Shown: in pieces, positions 14,605 through 23,837 of the stretch
Layout of the letters: every line of letters starts with the position of its first letter
Position numbering within the stretch: position 1 is the first letter of the stretch
Assembly (NCBI RefSeq): GCF_048553275.1
Contig: NZ_JBLZMW010000001.1
Coordinates: forward strand, 434,001-498,000
DNA from: Pacificoceanicola sp048553275
GTDB taxonomy: Bacteria > Pseudomonadota > Alphaproteobacteria > Rhodobacterales > Rhodobacteraceae
DNA: 64,000 bases
Reading direction: 5' to 3'
Notes under the pieces: model-generated
Told to the model about the DNA's origin: nothing
What the model saw: the letters and a program-made list of their open reading frames with translations, nothing else
The model's database searches: none
Made by a program: the position numbers and the translations under genes

Positions 14605-17600
14605 TCAGCCCTCGGTGCCGGCGAGGAGCGCGGCGTTGCCGCCTGCCGCCGTGGTGTCGATGCAGACGTGGCGTTCGGCGCGGGCGTGTCCCTTGTCTGG
14701 CGCGCCGGTGATCAGCGTCAGGATTGCGCCTTTGCGGTTAGCCAGCGCCATGCGGTAGGCGCGGGCGGTGTCCGCGTCGCCCCACCAGAGCACGGAAGAG
14801 AAGCCGGTGAGCGTTTCCAGCGCGGCGGGCTCCAGCGTGCCGGAGGCGGTGACGGCCAGCCCGCCGAGCGCGCGGATCGCTTCGGCCTGTGTTTCGGCGG
14901 CATCGCCGGGTCCAAGGCAGAGGACCGGAGGCCGGGCGAAGGTGCCGTATTGGTTCGCTTCACCGGTCGGTCCGGGCAGTTCTGTCCGGGTCGGTTCCGG
15001 GATCTTGCCGGGTTGGTTCAGCGCGGTTTGCAGGGCCTGCGGGTCCTGAGGATTGGCTGAGGGCGTGCCGGTGGCCGGGGCCGGGTGCTTGCGGAAGCGG
15101 TCCACATAGAGCGGCCCGCCCGCCTTGGGGCCGGTGCCGGAGAGGCCCTCGCCGCCGAAGGGCTGGCTGCCGACGATGGCGCCGATCTGGTTGCGGTTGA
15201 CGTAGATGTTCCCGGCGTGGACGGCTTCGGTGACGTGTTGCACGCGGTCGTCGATACGGGTTTGCAGGCCGAAGGTGAGGCCGTAGCCGGTGGTGTTGAT
15301 GGCGTCGATCACGGCGTCCAGTTGGTGTGATTTGAAGGTCGCGACGTGCAGGACGGGCCCGAAGATCTCTTTCTCCAGATCCTTGATGCCGCCGATGCGG
15401 ATCAAGGTTGGCGCGACGAAATAGCCGCTGTCCGGGGTCGGGTAGGTTTTCAGCACGCGGCCTTCGGCCTGCGCGGCACGGATGTGATCGACGATGCCCG
15501 CGCGGGCTTCTTCGTCGATGACCGGGCCAAGGTCGGTGGTCACATCCCATGGGTTGCCCATGACGAGAGCATCCATCGCGCCCTGCAGCATTTCGAGGAA
15601 ATGCGGGGCGATGTCCTCCTGAACATAGAGGCAGCGCAGGGCGGAGCAGCGTTGACCGGCGCTTTGGAAGGCGCTTTCGACGATGGCCTGGATCGCCTGT
15701 TCGGGCAGGGCGGTGCTGTCGACGATCATCGCGTTGAGCCCGCCGGTTTCGGCGATCAGCGGCGCGCCGGGGGCGAGGTGTTTCGCCATGGAGCGGTGGA
15801 TGATCTGCGCGGTGTCGGTGGAGCCGGTGAAGGCCACGCCGTTGGTTTTCGGGTGGGAGGTCAGCGCGCCGCCCACTTCGCCCGCGCCGGGGAGAAGCTG
15901 CAATGCGGCGCGCGGCACGCCGGCCTCGTGCATCAGCTGCACGGCGCGGAAGGCGATCAGGGTCGTCTGCTCGGCCGGTTTGGCCAGCACGGCATTGCCG
16001 GCAGCCAGAGCGGCGGAGACCTGTCCGGTGAAAATGGCCAGCGGGAAGTTCCACGGCGAGATACAGGTGAAGGTGCCCTGCGGCTCGGCGCCCTCGGTGC
16101 GGGCGGCGTAGTAGCGCAGAAAGTCGACCGCTTCGCGAAGTTCGGCCACGGCGTCGAGCATCAATTTGCCCGCCTCGCGGTGCAGCAGGGCGAACAGTTC
16201 GCCATACTGCGCTTCGAAGAGGTCAGCGGCCTTGTTCAGGACGGCGGCGCGTTCAGCGGGGCTGGCGGTCCAGCGTTGGGCCGCTTCGGCAGCGGCGTTG
16301 ACGGTTTCGGTGGTGGCCCAAGTGAGCGTGCCGACGGTGTCGGAGGGGTCGGCGGGATTGAGCACGGGGCTGTCGTCGCCCTTGGGCGCATCAGCGGCGG
16401 TCAGCGGTCCGGCGGTCCATGTGTGGGTTGCAAAGGCGCTGCGGGCCGCCTCGATGGCGGCCAGCGTCGGCCGGTCGCGCAGATCGAAGCCCTTGGAATT
16501 GGCGCGCTCGGGGGCAAAGAGGTCCGGACCGGTGGTGAGATGCGCGGGCTCCAGCTGGTCGAACGGATCCGCGGCAACGGCCTCTGGCGGGACGTCCTCA
16601 TCGACGATCTGGTTGACGAAGGAGCTGTTGGCACCGTTTTCCAGCAGACGGCGCACGAGATAGGCGAGCAGGTCGCGGTGCGCGCCGACCGGGGCATAGA
16701 TGCGGCAGCGGGTGGATTCGCGATCCTTGACGAGGCTGTGCAGCGTCTCGCCCATGCCGTGCAGGCGCTGGAATTCGTAAGCCGCCGGATCAAGCGCCAT
16801 GCTGTCGGCCATTTGCAAAATGGCGGCGACGGTGTGGGCGTTGTGCGTGGCGAACTGCGGATAAATGCGGGACGTCATCGAGAGCAGCTTGCGCGCGCAG
16901 GCGATATAGCTGACGTCGGTGGCGTGCTTGGAGGTGAAGACCGGGAAGCCGTCCACGCCCGCGACCTGCGCGCGTTTGATTTCGGTGTCCCAATAGGCGC
17001 CCTTGACGAGGCGGACCATGATTTTGCGGTCGAGCCGTTCGGCGAGATCGTGCAGCCAGTCGAGCACCGGCGCGGCGCGCTTGCCATAGGCCTGCACGAC
17101 AACGCCGAAGCCTTCCCAGCCCTTGAGCGAGGGCTCGGCGAGCACTTCCTCGATCACGTCGAGCGAGATTTCCAGGCGGTCGGCCTCCTCGGCGTCGATG
17201 TTGAGGCCGATCCCGGCGGAGCGGGCAAGCTGGCACAGGGTGCGCAGGCGCGGGACAAGCTCGTCCATGACGGTGCGGTGCTGCAACTCGTCATAGCGCG
17301 GGTGCAGGGCGGAGAGTTTGACGGAGATGCCGGGATTGGTGCGGATGTCGTTGCCCGTCGCCGCCTCCGAGATCGCGCCGATCGCGCGGGAGTAGGACAG
17401 GTGATAGCGGCGGGCGTCGGCCTCGGTGCGGGCAGCCTCCCCGAGCATGTCGTAGGAATAGGTGTAGCCCTTGGCCTCCATGGCGGAGCCGCGTTTCATG
17501 GCCTTCTGGATGGTCTCGCCCAGCACGAATTGCGCGCCCATCTCCTTCATGGCGCGGCCGACGGCGGTGCGGATCACCGGCTCGCCCAGACGTTTGATGG

Positions 17601-18051
17601 CGGAGCGCAGGGAGCGGACCGGGCTTGGTTTTTCGTCGTCAAGCACCTTGCCGGTCAGCATCAGCGCCCAGGTCGAGGCATTGACCAGCGGCGAGGTGGA
17701 GTGGCCCATGTGCTTGCCCCAGTCGGAGGGGGCGATCTTGTCTTCGATCAGCGCGTCGATGGTCTCGGCGTCGGGCACACGCAGCAGAGCCTCGGCCAGA
17801 CACATGAGCGCAATGCCCTCGTCGGTGGACAGGCCGTATTCGGCGAGAAAGACCTCCATCAGGCCGGGGTTGGAGGTGCCGCGGATGTCGCGCACCAGCC
17901 CGGCTGCGCGCGCGCTGATCGCGGCGCGATCCTCGGGCGAGAGGTCGGCCTGCTCGACCAACGCGGCAACGGTCTGCGCCTCGTCGGCATAGGTGCCGGC
18001 GTGGATGCGCTGGCGCGGCGAATCGGCGGGGGCGGGATGGTCGAGCGACAT
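14605..18051 (-). CDS. putA: bifunctional proline dehydrogenase / L-glutamate-gamma-semialdehyde dehydrogenase
   Basis: A 1148-residue enzyme that oxidises proline to glutamate in two steps with substrate channelling. Residues about 1-150 are an arm without a ribbon-helix-helix DNA-binding domain. The FAD proline dehydrogenase barrel spans about 180-480 (DAEEADRLEISLDVIEEV, RLVKGAYWDTEI, ATHNAHTV). The NAD aldehyde dehydrogenase spans about 560-1010 (FTCISPWNFPLAIFTGQ, AFTGSTDTAQII, catalytic Cys in GQRCSALRCLYVQ). A C-terminal flap follows. Because PutA cannot regulate itself here, control falls to the divergent putR. Confidence 0.97.
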   Translation of the reverse strand: MSLDHPAPADSPRQRIHAGTYADEAQTVAALVEQADLSPEDRAAISARAAGLVRDIRGTSNPGLMEVFLAEYGLSTDEGIALMCLAEALLRVPDAETIDALIEDKIAPSDWGKHMGHSTSPLVNASTWALMLTGKVLDDEKPSPVRSLRSAIKRLGEPVIRTAVGRAMKEMGAQFVLGETIQKAMKRGSAMEAKGYTYSYDMLGEAARTEADARRYHLSYSRAIGAISEAATGNDIRTNPGISVKLSALHPRYDELQHRTVMDELVPRLRTLCQLARSAGIGLNIDAEEADRLEISLDVIEEVLAEPSLKGWEGFGVVVQAYGKRAAPVLDWLHDLAERLDRKIMVRLVKGAYWDTEIKRAQVAGVDGFPVFTSKHATDVSYIACARKLLSMTSRIYPQFATHNAHTVAAILQMADSMALDPAAYEFQRLHGMGETLHSLVKDRESTRCRIYAPVGAHRDLLAYLVRRLLENGANSSFVNQIVDEDVPPEAVAADPFDQLEPAHLTTGPDLFAPERANSKGFDLRDRPTLAAIEAARSAFATHTWTAGPLTAADAPKGDDSPVLNPADPSDTVGTLTWATTETVNAAAEAAQRWTASPAERAAVLNKAADLFEAQYGELFALLHREAGKLMLDAVAELREAVDFLRYYAARTEGAEPQGTFTCISPWNFPLAIFTGQVSAALAAGNAVLAKPAEQTTLIAFRAVQLMHEAGVPRAALQLLPGAGEVGGALTSHPKTNGVAFTGSTDTAQIIHRSMAKHLAPGAPLIAETGGLNAMIVDSTALPEQAIQAIVESAFQSAGQRCSALRCLYVQEDIAPHFLEMLQGAMDALVMGNPWDVTTDLGPVIDEEARAGIVDHIRAAQAEGRVLKTYPTPDSGYFVAPTLIRIGGIKDLEKEIFGPVLHVATFKSHQLDAVIDAINTTGYGLTFGLQTRIDDRVQHVTEAVHAGNIYVNRNQIGAIVGSQPFGGEGLSGTGPKAGGPLYVDRFRKHPAPATGTPSANPQDPQALQTALNQPGKIPEPTRTELPGPTGEANQYGTFARPPVLCLGPGDAAETQAEAIRALGGLAVTASGTLEPAALETLTGFSSVLWWGDADTARAYRMALANRKGAILTLITGAPDKGHARAERHVCIDTTAAGGNAALLAGTEG

Positions 18052-18192
18052 GAAAAGACCTTTCGGGTTTGCAGGCGCAGGTTACGCTATGATCTTCGGG
18101 AAATTCGCCTTATGATTACCTTTAGGGCAGTCAAATGGACGGAAATTACCGAGTCCGGCGGTGCGAATGGATGGCAAAACGGAGATTGTGCA

Positions 18193-18669
18193 ATGCCAAT
18201 GGACAATGACACTCTGGATGGATTCGACCGCGCGATCCTGATGGCGCTGGCCGAAGAGGGTCGGATCTCTGTTACAGAATTGGCCCGCAGGATCGGTTTG
18301 TCAAAGTCTCCGACCCAGGCGCGGCTGAAACGGCTGGAAGAAAGCGGTGTGATCCGGGGGTATCGCGCCATTCTGGACCCGATCCGGCTTGGCCTTGATC
18401 ACGTGGCGTTCGTCGAAGTGCGCATGAGTGACACCCGCGAGGCGGCGCTGGAGGCCTTCAACAAGGCGGTGGCGGCGATTCCGGAGGTGGAATCGGCGCA
18501 TCTGATCGCCGGGAATTTCGATTACCTGCTCAAGGTCCGCACTGCCGACATGCGTGCCTATCGGCGGGTGTTGGCAGAGAAATTGTCAACGTTGCCGGGG
18601 ATTTCGCTGACCTCGACCTATGTCGCCATGCAGGCGGTCAAGGACGACGGTATCGCGGATGTGACTTGA
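18193..18669 (+). CDS. putR: Lrp/AsnC-family regulator of proline catabolism
   Basis: A 158-residue Lrp-type protein: N-terminal helix-turn-helix (FDRAILMALAEEGRISVTEL, then IGLSKSPTQARLKRLEESG) and a C-terminal RAM ligand-binding domain (VAFVEVRMSD, ESAHLIAGNFDYLLKV). Divergent from putA across a 141-base AT-rich gap, it matches the alphaproteobacterial activator that induces putA in response to proline. Two ATGs (18193 and 18199) are possible; the first is used. Confidence 0.92.
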   Translation: MPMDNDTLDGFDRAILMALAEEGRISVTELARRIGLSKSPTQARLKRLEESGVIRGYRAILDPIRLGLDHVAFVEVRMSDTREAALEAFNKAVAAIPEVESAHLIAGNFDYLLKVRTADMRAYRRVLAEKLSTLPGISLTSTYVAMQAVKDDGIADVT

Positions 18670-18700
18670 TTTGACGGGCGTGTCTGGCAGGCTGCTGTGC

Positions 18701-19243
18701 ATGTGGAAGACGATCGCAGTTGTTTGTGGGCTTGGCGGCGCGGCCTGGGCTGATGGCTGTCCGGTGGCGCCCGATGTCACACAGGATCAGACCGCCGTGC
18801 TCGAAGGGCTGCAGGCAGCGCCGAACTACACGGCGGCGCGGGGGCTGACTGCGCGGCTCTGGGAGTTGTGGCTTGAGGCGCCGGACGAGGCCAGCCAGCG
18901 GATGCTTGACGAGGGCATGGCGGCGCAGCGCACGGCAAATTACGAGGCTGCCGAGGCGCGCCTGAATGCGCTGGTCGGCTACTGCCCGTTCTATGCCGAG
19001 GGCTATAACCAACGGGCCTTCGTCGCCTATCTGCGTGGCGATTACCTGGCGGCGCTGCCGGATCTGGACGCGGCGCTTGAGATCAATCCGGGACATGTGG
19101 CGGCGCTGGCGGGCAAGGCCCTGACGCTTATGAAACTCGGGCGCGAGGCGGAGGGGCAGCAGGCCCTGCGCGGCGCTCTGGCGCTCAATCCATGGCTGCC
19201 GGAGCGGGGATTGCTCACGTCGCCAGAGGGCGAAGACCTTTAG
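18701..19243 (+). CDS. secreted tetratricopeptide-repeat protein
   Basis: About 180 residues starting at the ATG at 18701, which gives a short signal peptide (MWKTIAVVCGLGGAAWA) and a mature start with one disulfide-capable Cys. Two or three TPR units follow (YNQRAFVAYLRGDYLAALPD, then VAALAGKALTLMKLGREAEG). An earlier start at 18671 would mask the signal. Such periplasmic TPR proteins scaffold protein contacts. No partner is evident. Confidence 0.8.
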   Translation: MWKTIAVVCGLGGAAWADGCPVAPDVTQDQTAVLEGLQAAPNYTAARGLTARLWELWLEAPDEASQRMLDEGMAAQRTANYEAAEARLNALVGYCPFYAEGYNQRAFVAYLRGDYLAALPDLDAALEINPGHVAALAGKALTLMKLGREAEGQQALRGALALNPWLPERGLLTSPEGEDL

Positions 19244-19321
19244 ATCCACGGTCATACGGTAATGTTTGCCCGAAGGCGGCGCATCGCGTAAACTGGCGCA
19301 ATTACCAGACAGGAGATTTCC

Positions 19322-20044
19322 GTGTTACGATCTGTTTCCCTCGCGCTTGCTTCGCTTGCGCTGGCCGGTGCAGCCTCTGCGGCGACGCTGGCCCATGAAT
19401 TTACCTTCGACACCGGCATGACGGACGGCGTTGGCGGCGTCGGGTCGACCCTGGTCGGCAACGCCTCTGTGAGTGGGGGTCAGCTGCATCTTGATGGCAG
19501 CGGTGATTATGTCGACCTCTATGGATATCTGATCCCGACCGGTGGCGCGGATTTCTCCATTGTGCTGACGGCGACGGCGACGCTGCCCTTGGCGACGGGC
19601 TATGTCGAGATGGTTTCGCAGGGGAGCAGCGGCGGCGGGTTCTATATCGGTCATGCGACGGGGGCGTCCGGTAGCAATGTGCGCGGGATGCGCCTGACGG
19701 ACAATTACACGAGCCCCGGCGTGCTGATGCCGAGCGACGGCCTGGCGCATACCTATGTGTTGACCTCCGGGGACAGCTTCGGCACGCGGTTCTATATCGA
19801 CGGCTCCGAGGTGTTCTCCGGGGCAGAACTGAGCCTGATCGGAGGCGGCACGCAGACCCGGCTTGGGGCGCAATTCGGCGGTTTTGGTGAGTACTTCAGG
19901 GGCAGTATCGACTATTTCGCGATCTACAGCGGTGAGCTTGCGGGTGGGATCATCCCCACCGCCGAAGTGCCGCTTCCGGCGTCTCTGCCGCTGCTGATGC
20001 TGGGGCTGGGGGGTGTTGCAGTGCTGCGTCGCCGCCGCCGCTGA
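19322..20044 (+). CDS. LamG-like VPLPA-CTERM sorted surface protein
   Basis: A 240-residue protein with an N-terminal signal (ending GAASAA), a concanavalin/LamG-type beta-sandwich (AHEFTFDTG, VSGGQLHLDGSGDYVDL, FYIDGSEVFSG, RGSIDYFAIYSGEL), and a C-terminal sorting tail of VPLPAS, hydrophobic helix and Arg cluster RRRRR. That tail is the VPLPA-CTERM form recognised by exosortase-type sorting systems. No exosortase gene is in the window. The LamG fold suggests carbohydrate binding. A second VPLPA protein is at 53167-53811. Confidence 0.88.
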   Translation: MLRSVSLALASLALAGAASAATLAHEFTFDTGMTDGVGGVGSTLVGNASVSGGQLHLDGSGDYVDLYGYLIPTGGADFSIVLTATATLPLATGYVEMVSQGSSGGGFYIGHATGASGSNVRGMRLTDNYTSPGVLMPSDGLAHTYVLTSGDSFGTRFYIDGSEVFSGAELSLIGGGTQTRLGAQFGGFGEYFRGSIDYFAIYSGELAGGIIPTAEVPLPASLPLLMLGLGGVAVLRRRRR

Positions 20045-20097
20045 GGCGCGCATTCTGTCTGTACTTCGCCGCCGCGATTGATAGACAGGGACCGCTG

Positions 20098-20183
20098 GCC
20101 CGCGTGGTGGAATGGTAGACACAGGAGACTTAAAATCTCTAGGCCTTAGTGCCGTGCCGGTTCGAATCCGGCCGTGGGTACCA
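20098..20183 (+). tRNA. tRNA-Leu (TAA anticodon)
   Basis: An 86-base class II tRNA. The acceptor arm GCCCGCG at 20098 pairs with CGTGGGT, followed by A and an encoded CCA. The anticodon loop CTTAAAA lies in the stem GAGA/TCTC, giving anticodon TAA. A long variable arm follows, and the T arm has GGTTCGAATCC. It sits between the LamG gene and a Cys-rich membrane protein gene, and no integrated element uses its 3' end. Confidence 0.97.
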
Positions 20184-20289
20184 GCGATAAGACAAAGTTT
20201 CGAAGGCCCGGTCCGCACGGCGGATGAATCCGTATCGACCTCTGGATCGATACGGCTAAAGTGCGCGGCGAAACGAACAGGCGGTGCCC

Positions 20290-20874
20290 ATGTCCAGAGT
20301 TGAAGAGATCACGCAGGAAATCGAACGTTTGCAGGCCGAACTGGAGGTGGAGAGGACGCGCCGGGCCTGCGACGGCTGCTTTCGCATGAAGAACGGCAAG
20401 CCGCAGTTCAATGCCGAGACCCGTGCGTTGCATCGCCGGCAAAAGGTGACACTGGCCGAGCTGCGCCGCCGCACGCCGCTTCGGCTGCTGGTGACGGGGC
20501 CGGTGATTTTCAGCCTGATCGTGCCCTTCGCGATCATCGACCTCTGGGTGAGCCTCTATATGCGGCTGTGTTTTCCGCTCTATGGCATCCCCTCGGTGCG
20601 GCGCGCGGACTACGTGCGCATCGACCGGCATTTGCTTGATTACCTTAATGTATTCCAGAAGTTGTACTGCGTCTATTGCGGGTACTGCAACGGCGTTGCC
20701 GCCTACGTGCGCGAGGTTTCGTCCCGGACGGAAGCGTTCTGGTGCCCGATCAAACACGCCTCGAAGGTGGCCGGCCCCCATCCGCGGTACGCGACCTTCC
20801 TGCCGTACGGCGATGGCAAGGACTACATTGCCCGGCTGGATGAATCGCGCGCGCGGGTGCGGGCGGAAAAGTAG
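20290..20874 (+). CDS. membrane protein with CxxCxxC motif, unknown function
   Basis: A 194-residue protein. An N-terminal coiled coil (RVEEITQEIERLQAELEVER) is followed by a CDGCF pair, then a hydrophobic helix (LLVTGPVIFSLIVPFAIIDL), then a soluble part with LYCVYCGYCNG, a CxxCxxC cluster, and FWCPIKH. Four to six cysteines in such spacing suggest a metal or iron-sulfur site at the membrane. I do not know its role. The ATG at 20290 has only a weak ribosome binding site; a GTG lies 6 bases earlier. Confidence 0.75.
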   Translation: MSRVEEITQEIERLQAELEVERTRRACDGCFRMKNGKPQFNAETRALHRRQKVTLAELRRRTPLRLLVTGPVIFSLIVPFAIIDLWVSLYMRLCFPLYGIPSVRRADYVRIDRHLLDYLNVFQKLYCVYCGYCNGVAAYVREVSSRTEAFWCPIKHASKVAGPHPRYATFLPYGDGKDYIARLDESRARVRAEK

Positions 20875-20958
20875 CGCCGCCGTTGATCCACGGCGGCGAC
20901 ACGTCGATTCCGGAAGTCGTGGGGTCGCACGCTCCCTTGGGCAGCGCGCCCAACCCCT

Positions 20959-21957
20959 TCAGCAATAGCGCTCTGGCCCGATCCATTGCGCATCGGTGTA
21001 GCGATCGCCATGCGCCCAGCCGACGGGCAGGATTGCGTCGATCCGTTGCAGATCCTCGGCGCTCAGCGTGGTGTTCGCGCCCTGTACAAGCTGCTCAAAA
21101 TGGGCGACGGACCGTGTGCCGGGGATGGGCAGCATGTGATCGCCCTGCGCCAGCACCCATGCGATGGCGAGGCCCGCCGCAGGCAGGCCCATGTCGGCAG
21201 CGAGTTTGCGGAACGGCTCGGTCAGGGCGAGGTTGGCGGAGAGGTTCGGTTCCTGAAACCGGGGCGCGGATTTCAGGAAGGGCAGGGTCGGGATGATCTC
21301 TGCGGCGAGCGGCGTGTCGGTGAGCAGCGAGCGGCAGACCGGCGAGAAGGCGACAAGCGTGGTGCCAAGCTCTGCGCAGGTCTGAACCAGCCCCAGTTCC
21401 GGGAACCGGGTGGCGAGCGAGTATTCCGACTGCACGGCGGCCACGGGATGGACCGCATGGGCGCGGCGCAGCGAGGCGGGCGCGATTTCGGAAAAGCCGA
21501 TCTGCCTGCATTTTCCCTTGGCCACGAGACGGCCCATGGTCTCGGCAACCTCTTCGATGGGTCGGTCCGCTTCGCGGCGGTGCACATAGTAGAGATCGAC
21601 GCAGTCGATGCCGAGCCTTTGCAGGGACGCATCCAGCATCGCCTCGAGGTGCCCGGCCGAATTGTCGAAACAGCGGTTGCCGTCCGCGTCGCTGGTGATG
21701 CCGCCCTTGGTGGCAATGTGGAAGTGGTCACGCGCGCCGGGGTTGGCCTTGAGGTAGGCACCGATTGCGTTTTCCGAACGGCCCATGCCGTAGACGTTGG
21801 AGGTGTCGATATGGGTCACACCCGCTTCGATGGCCGCGTCCATGATGGCATAGGAGTTTTCCTCCGTGGTCGGCCCGTAGAATTCGGCAAAGGACATGGC
21901 GCCGATGCCAAGGCAAGAGGTTTCGGGGCCGTCCTGGCCGATCTTGACCTGTTTCAT
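20959..21957 (-). CDS. aldo/keto reductase
   Basis: A 332-residue NADPH-dependent oxidoreductase. The catalytic tetrad is visible: Asp in THIDTSNVYGMG, Tyr in the same stretch, Lys in FHIATKGG, and His in LYYVHRREAD. The cofactor-binding end has IPGTRSVAHFEQLVQ. It resembles the YajO/IolS-type branch that shows broad aldehyde substrate use. The ATG follows GGAGATCCCCC. It is a single-gene unit. Confidence 0.92.
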   Translation of the reverse strand: MKQVKIGQDGPETSCLGIGAMSFAEFYGPTTEENSYAIMDAAIEAGVTHIDTSNVYGMGRSENAIGAYLKANPGARDHFHIATKGGITSDADGNRCFDNSAGHLEAMLDASLQRLGIDCVDLYYVHRREADRPIEEVAETMGRLVAKGKCRQIGFSEIAPASLRRAHAVHPVAAVQSEYSLATRFPELGLVQTCAELGTTLVAFSPVCRSLLTDTPLAAEIIPTLPFLKSAPRFQEPNLSANLALTEPFRKLAADMGLPAAGLAIAWVLAQGDHMLPIPGTRSVAHFEQLVQGANTTLSAEDLQRIDAILPVGWAHGDRYTDAQWIGPERYC

Positions 21958-22027
21958 GGGGGATCTCCGCGCGTTGATTTCCGGCGGAGGTTAGGCGGGC
22001 GAGGCCAGAGCCGCAATAGCCCTGTCT

Positions 22028-22642
22028 TTACGCCCCTTTGCGGGCGTCGATGGCCGCGATCGCGGCGGCGATGGCCTCGTCGATGCCGAGTTTCGAGGTG
22101 TCGATGAGCACGGAATCCGCAGCCGGTTTCAGCGGCGCGTCGGCGCGGTTCATGTCCCGCGCGTCGCGCTCCTTCACATCCTTCAGCACAGCGTCAAAAC
22201 GGGTGTCATGCCCGCCCGAGACCAGTTCGCGAAAGCGGCGTTCGGCGCGGACCTCGGCGCTGGCGGTGACGAAGAGCTTGGCCTCCGCCTCCGGGCAGAT
22301 CACCGTGCCGATGTCGCGCCCGTCAAGCACGGCGCCCCCGGCGCGGCGGGCAAAGGCGCGCTGAAAATCGGTCAGCGCCGCGCGCACGTCCGGGATTGCC
22401 GCCACGCGAGAGGCGGCCTGAGCCACCTCTGGCGTGCGCAGCGTATCGCCTGCATCGAGATCTTCGGCGGTCAGCGCCTTGGCTGCCTCGACAGCGGCAA
22501 GCCCGCTCAGCGTCTTTTGCCCCACCGCGCGGTAGAGCAGCCCGGTGTCGAGGTGGGCAAAACCGTAATGCTCGGCCACCGCTTTGGAAATCGTGCCTTT
22601 TCCGGCGGCGGCCGGTCCGTCGATGGCGATGGTAAAGCGCAT
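22028..22642 (-). CDS. cmk: cytidylate kinase
   Basis: Phosphorylates CMP and dCMP with ATP. The 204-residue product starts FTIAIDGPAAAGKGTISKAV, carrying the P-loop. It continues with HLDTGLLYRAVG for CMP binding and VLDGRDIGTVICPEA, the conserved nucleotide-recognition segment, then RDARDMNRADAPL. It is somewhat shorter than the E. coli enzyme. It is the last gene of a unit beginning with aroA. rpsA, often the next gene in alphaproteobacteria, lies elsewhere in this window. Confidence 0.94.
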   Translation of the reverse strand: MRFTIAIDGPAAAGKGTISKAVAEHYGFAHLDTGLLYRAVGQKTLSGLAAVEAAKALTAEDLDAGDTLRTPEVAQAASRVAAIPDVRAALTDFQRAFARRAGGAVLDGRDIGTVICPEAEAKLFVTASAEVRAERRFRELVSGGHDTRFDAVLKDVKERDARDMNRADAPLKPAADSVLIDTSKLGIDEAIAAAIAAIDARKGA

Positions 22643-22662
22643 GGCGGGTCTCCTCTGGCGGG

Positions 22663-23283
22663 TCAGTCGGCGTCGTAGACGAAGGCCGGGGAGAAGGCAG
22701 GGCCAGCGGTCTGGCCCGCCTCTGCCACAATCTCCAGAAGCGGCCAGTCGTCGTCGTATTCGTCCGGGCTGGCCTCGGCGCTTTCGCGCAGGTCTTCGAG
22801 CTTTTTCAGCCGCACGTTGCTGTCCTCCAGCACGTCGAGCAGGGTGCGCAGCGCCTCTTCCGGGGTGCCGGGGGCGGCGGCGAGCGTCACCTCCCCGGCG
22901 TAGGGCTCGCCACCCTCCATCGACGGATCATAAACGTCGAGCACCGCGATGCTGACACCGCTTTGGACATCGGCGCCCCAAGGCTCGAAACTGTAGGCCG
23001 GGGTGCTCACCGGGCCATCTTGTGCCTGCGCGGCCAGGTCCGCGACATCGGCGGGGAAAGGGAAATAATCGGGCAGGTAGTCCGCAAGTGGTCCGGCGTG
23101 GCCGATGCGCAGCAGGCGGCAGCTCTGATCCGCGATCAACTCCAGCACGGCGTCCAGCGCCTCTGCAAGGCTATGGGCGTTTATGACGAACAGGCGGGCA
23201 TCGCCGCCATAGGTGCCGCCCTCCGCTGCCTGGATCGGGCCAAGCGGGTCGAAGAGGTGAAGGCTGATGTAGAAAGGGATCAT
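22663..23283 (-). CDS. conserved hypothetical protein between aroA and cmk
   Basis: A 206-residue acidic soluble protein starting MIPFYISLHLFDPLGP at the ATG that overlaps the stop of the preceding gene (ATGA). An N-terminal alpha/beta segment has LFVINAHSLAEALDAVLELI and LLRIGHAGPLADYLP. The C-terminal half is rich in Asp and Glu. No catalytic motif or known family is recognised. The overlap makes co-translation with the membrane protein upstream likely. Confidence 0.7.
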   Translation of the reverse strand: MIPFYISLHLFDPLGPIQAAEGGTYGGDARLFVINAHSLAEALDAVLELIADQSCRLLRIGHAGPLADYLPDYFPFPADVADLAAQAQDGPVSTPAYSFEPWGADVQSGVSIAVLDVYDPSMEGGEPYAGEVTLAAAPGTPEEALRTLLDVLEDSNVRLKKLEDLRESAEASPDEYDDDWPLLEIVAEAGQTAGPAFSPAFVYDAD

Positions 23284-23837
23284 GGGGCGGCCTGTGTGCG
23301 GCGGCGGTTCGCGATGACGCAGCCGACGGTGTAGGCGGCGCAGAGCGCGCCGAAGGCCAGTTTGGCCGAGGTGATATAGGACAGGAACAGCACGGTCGGG
23401 TCCTGCAACGCGGCGTCGAGCGCGGGCGCGTCGCTGGCCTGCGCAACGTTCAGGACCATGCGCAGATCGCCGAGATAGTAGAGCAGGAGGGTGTTTTCGG
23501 CGAGATCGAACAAGCCGTAGGTCAGCAGCGCCGCGAGGGCAAGCATGCGCGGGCGCATGGCCTTGAACAGCCACAGGCAGAACAGCAGGATGAAAACCGG
23601 ATCGACCCACTGCAGCAGCCGCTCATAAAGATCGAAACGATCCTGGTTTTCCGACAGCTCTGCGGCAAAGGTGAACAGATCGCCCGAGGTGAATGCGCCA
23701 AAATGCATCTGCGGCAGGAAAGACCCGGTCAGCGGGCCGACCATGCGGTAGAGCGTGATCCATTCGATCAGCAACACGATCAGGGCCAGCGCCCCGATCA
23801 GATGCACACGCGCATGTCTTGCTTTTGGCTCAGTCAC
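23280..23837 (-). CDS. conserved four-helix membrane protein
   Basis: A 185-residue protein with about four transmembrane segments (LIGALALIVLLIEWITLY near the start, a segment around VFILLFCLWLF, one around MLALAALLTYGLFDLAENT, and one near the C-terminus). A periplasmic loop lies between the first two. It overlaps the aroA stop by 8 bases and the next gene by 4. No family is recognised; a membrane enzyme or anchor role is open. Confidence 0.72.
   Translation of the reverse strand: MTEPKARHARVHLIGALALIVLLIEWITLYRMVGPLTGSFLPQMHFGAFTSGDLFTFAAELSENQDRFDLYERLLQWVDPVFILLFCLWLFKAMRPRMLALAALLTYGLFDLAENTLLLYYLGDLRMVLNVAQASDAPALDAALQDPTVLFLSYITSAKLAFGALCAAYTVGCVIANRRRTQAAP

Noticed and set aside
15346..18669. 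Very long plus-strand open frame across putA
   Set aside because: It is antisense to the well-supported putA, is Gly/Arg/His-rich without any domain, and runs into the genuine putR only because the frames coincide.
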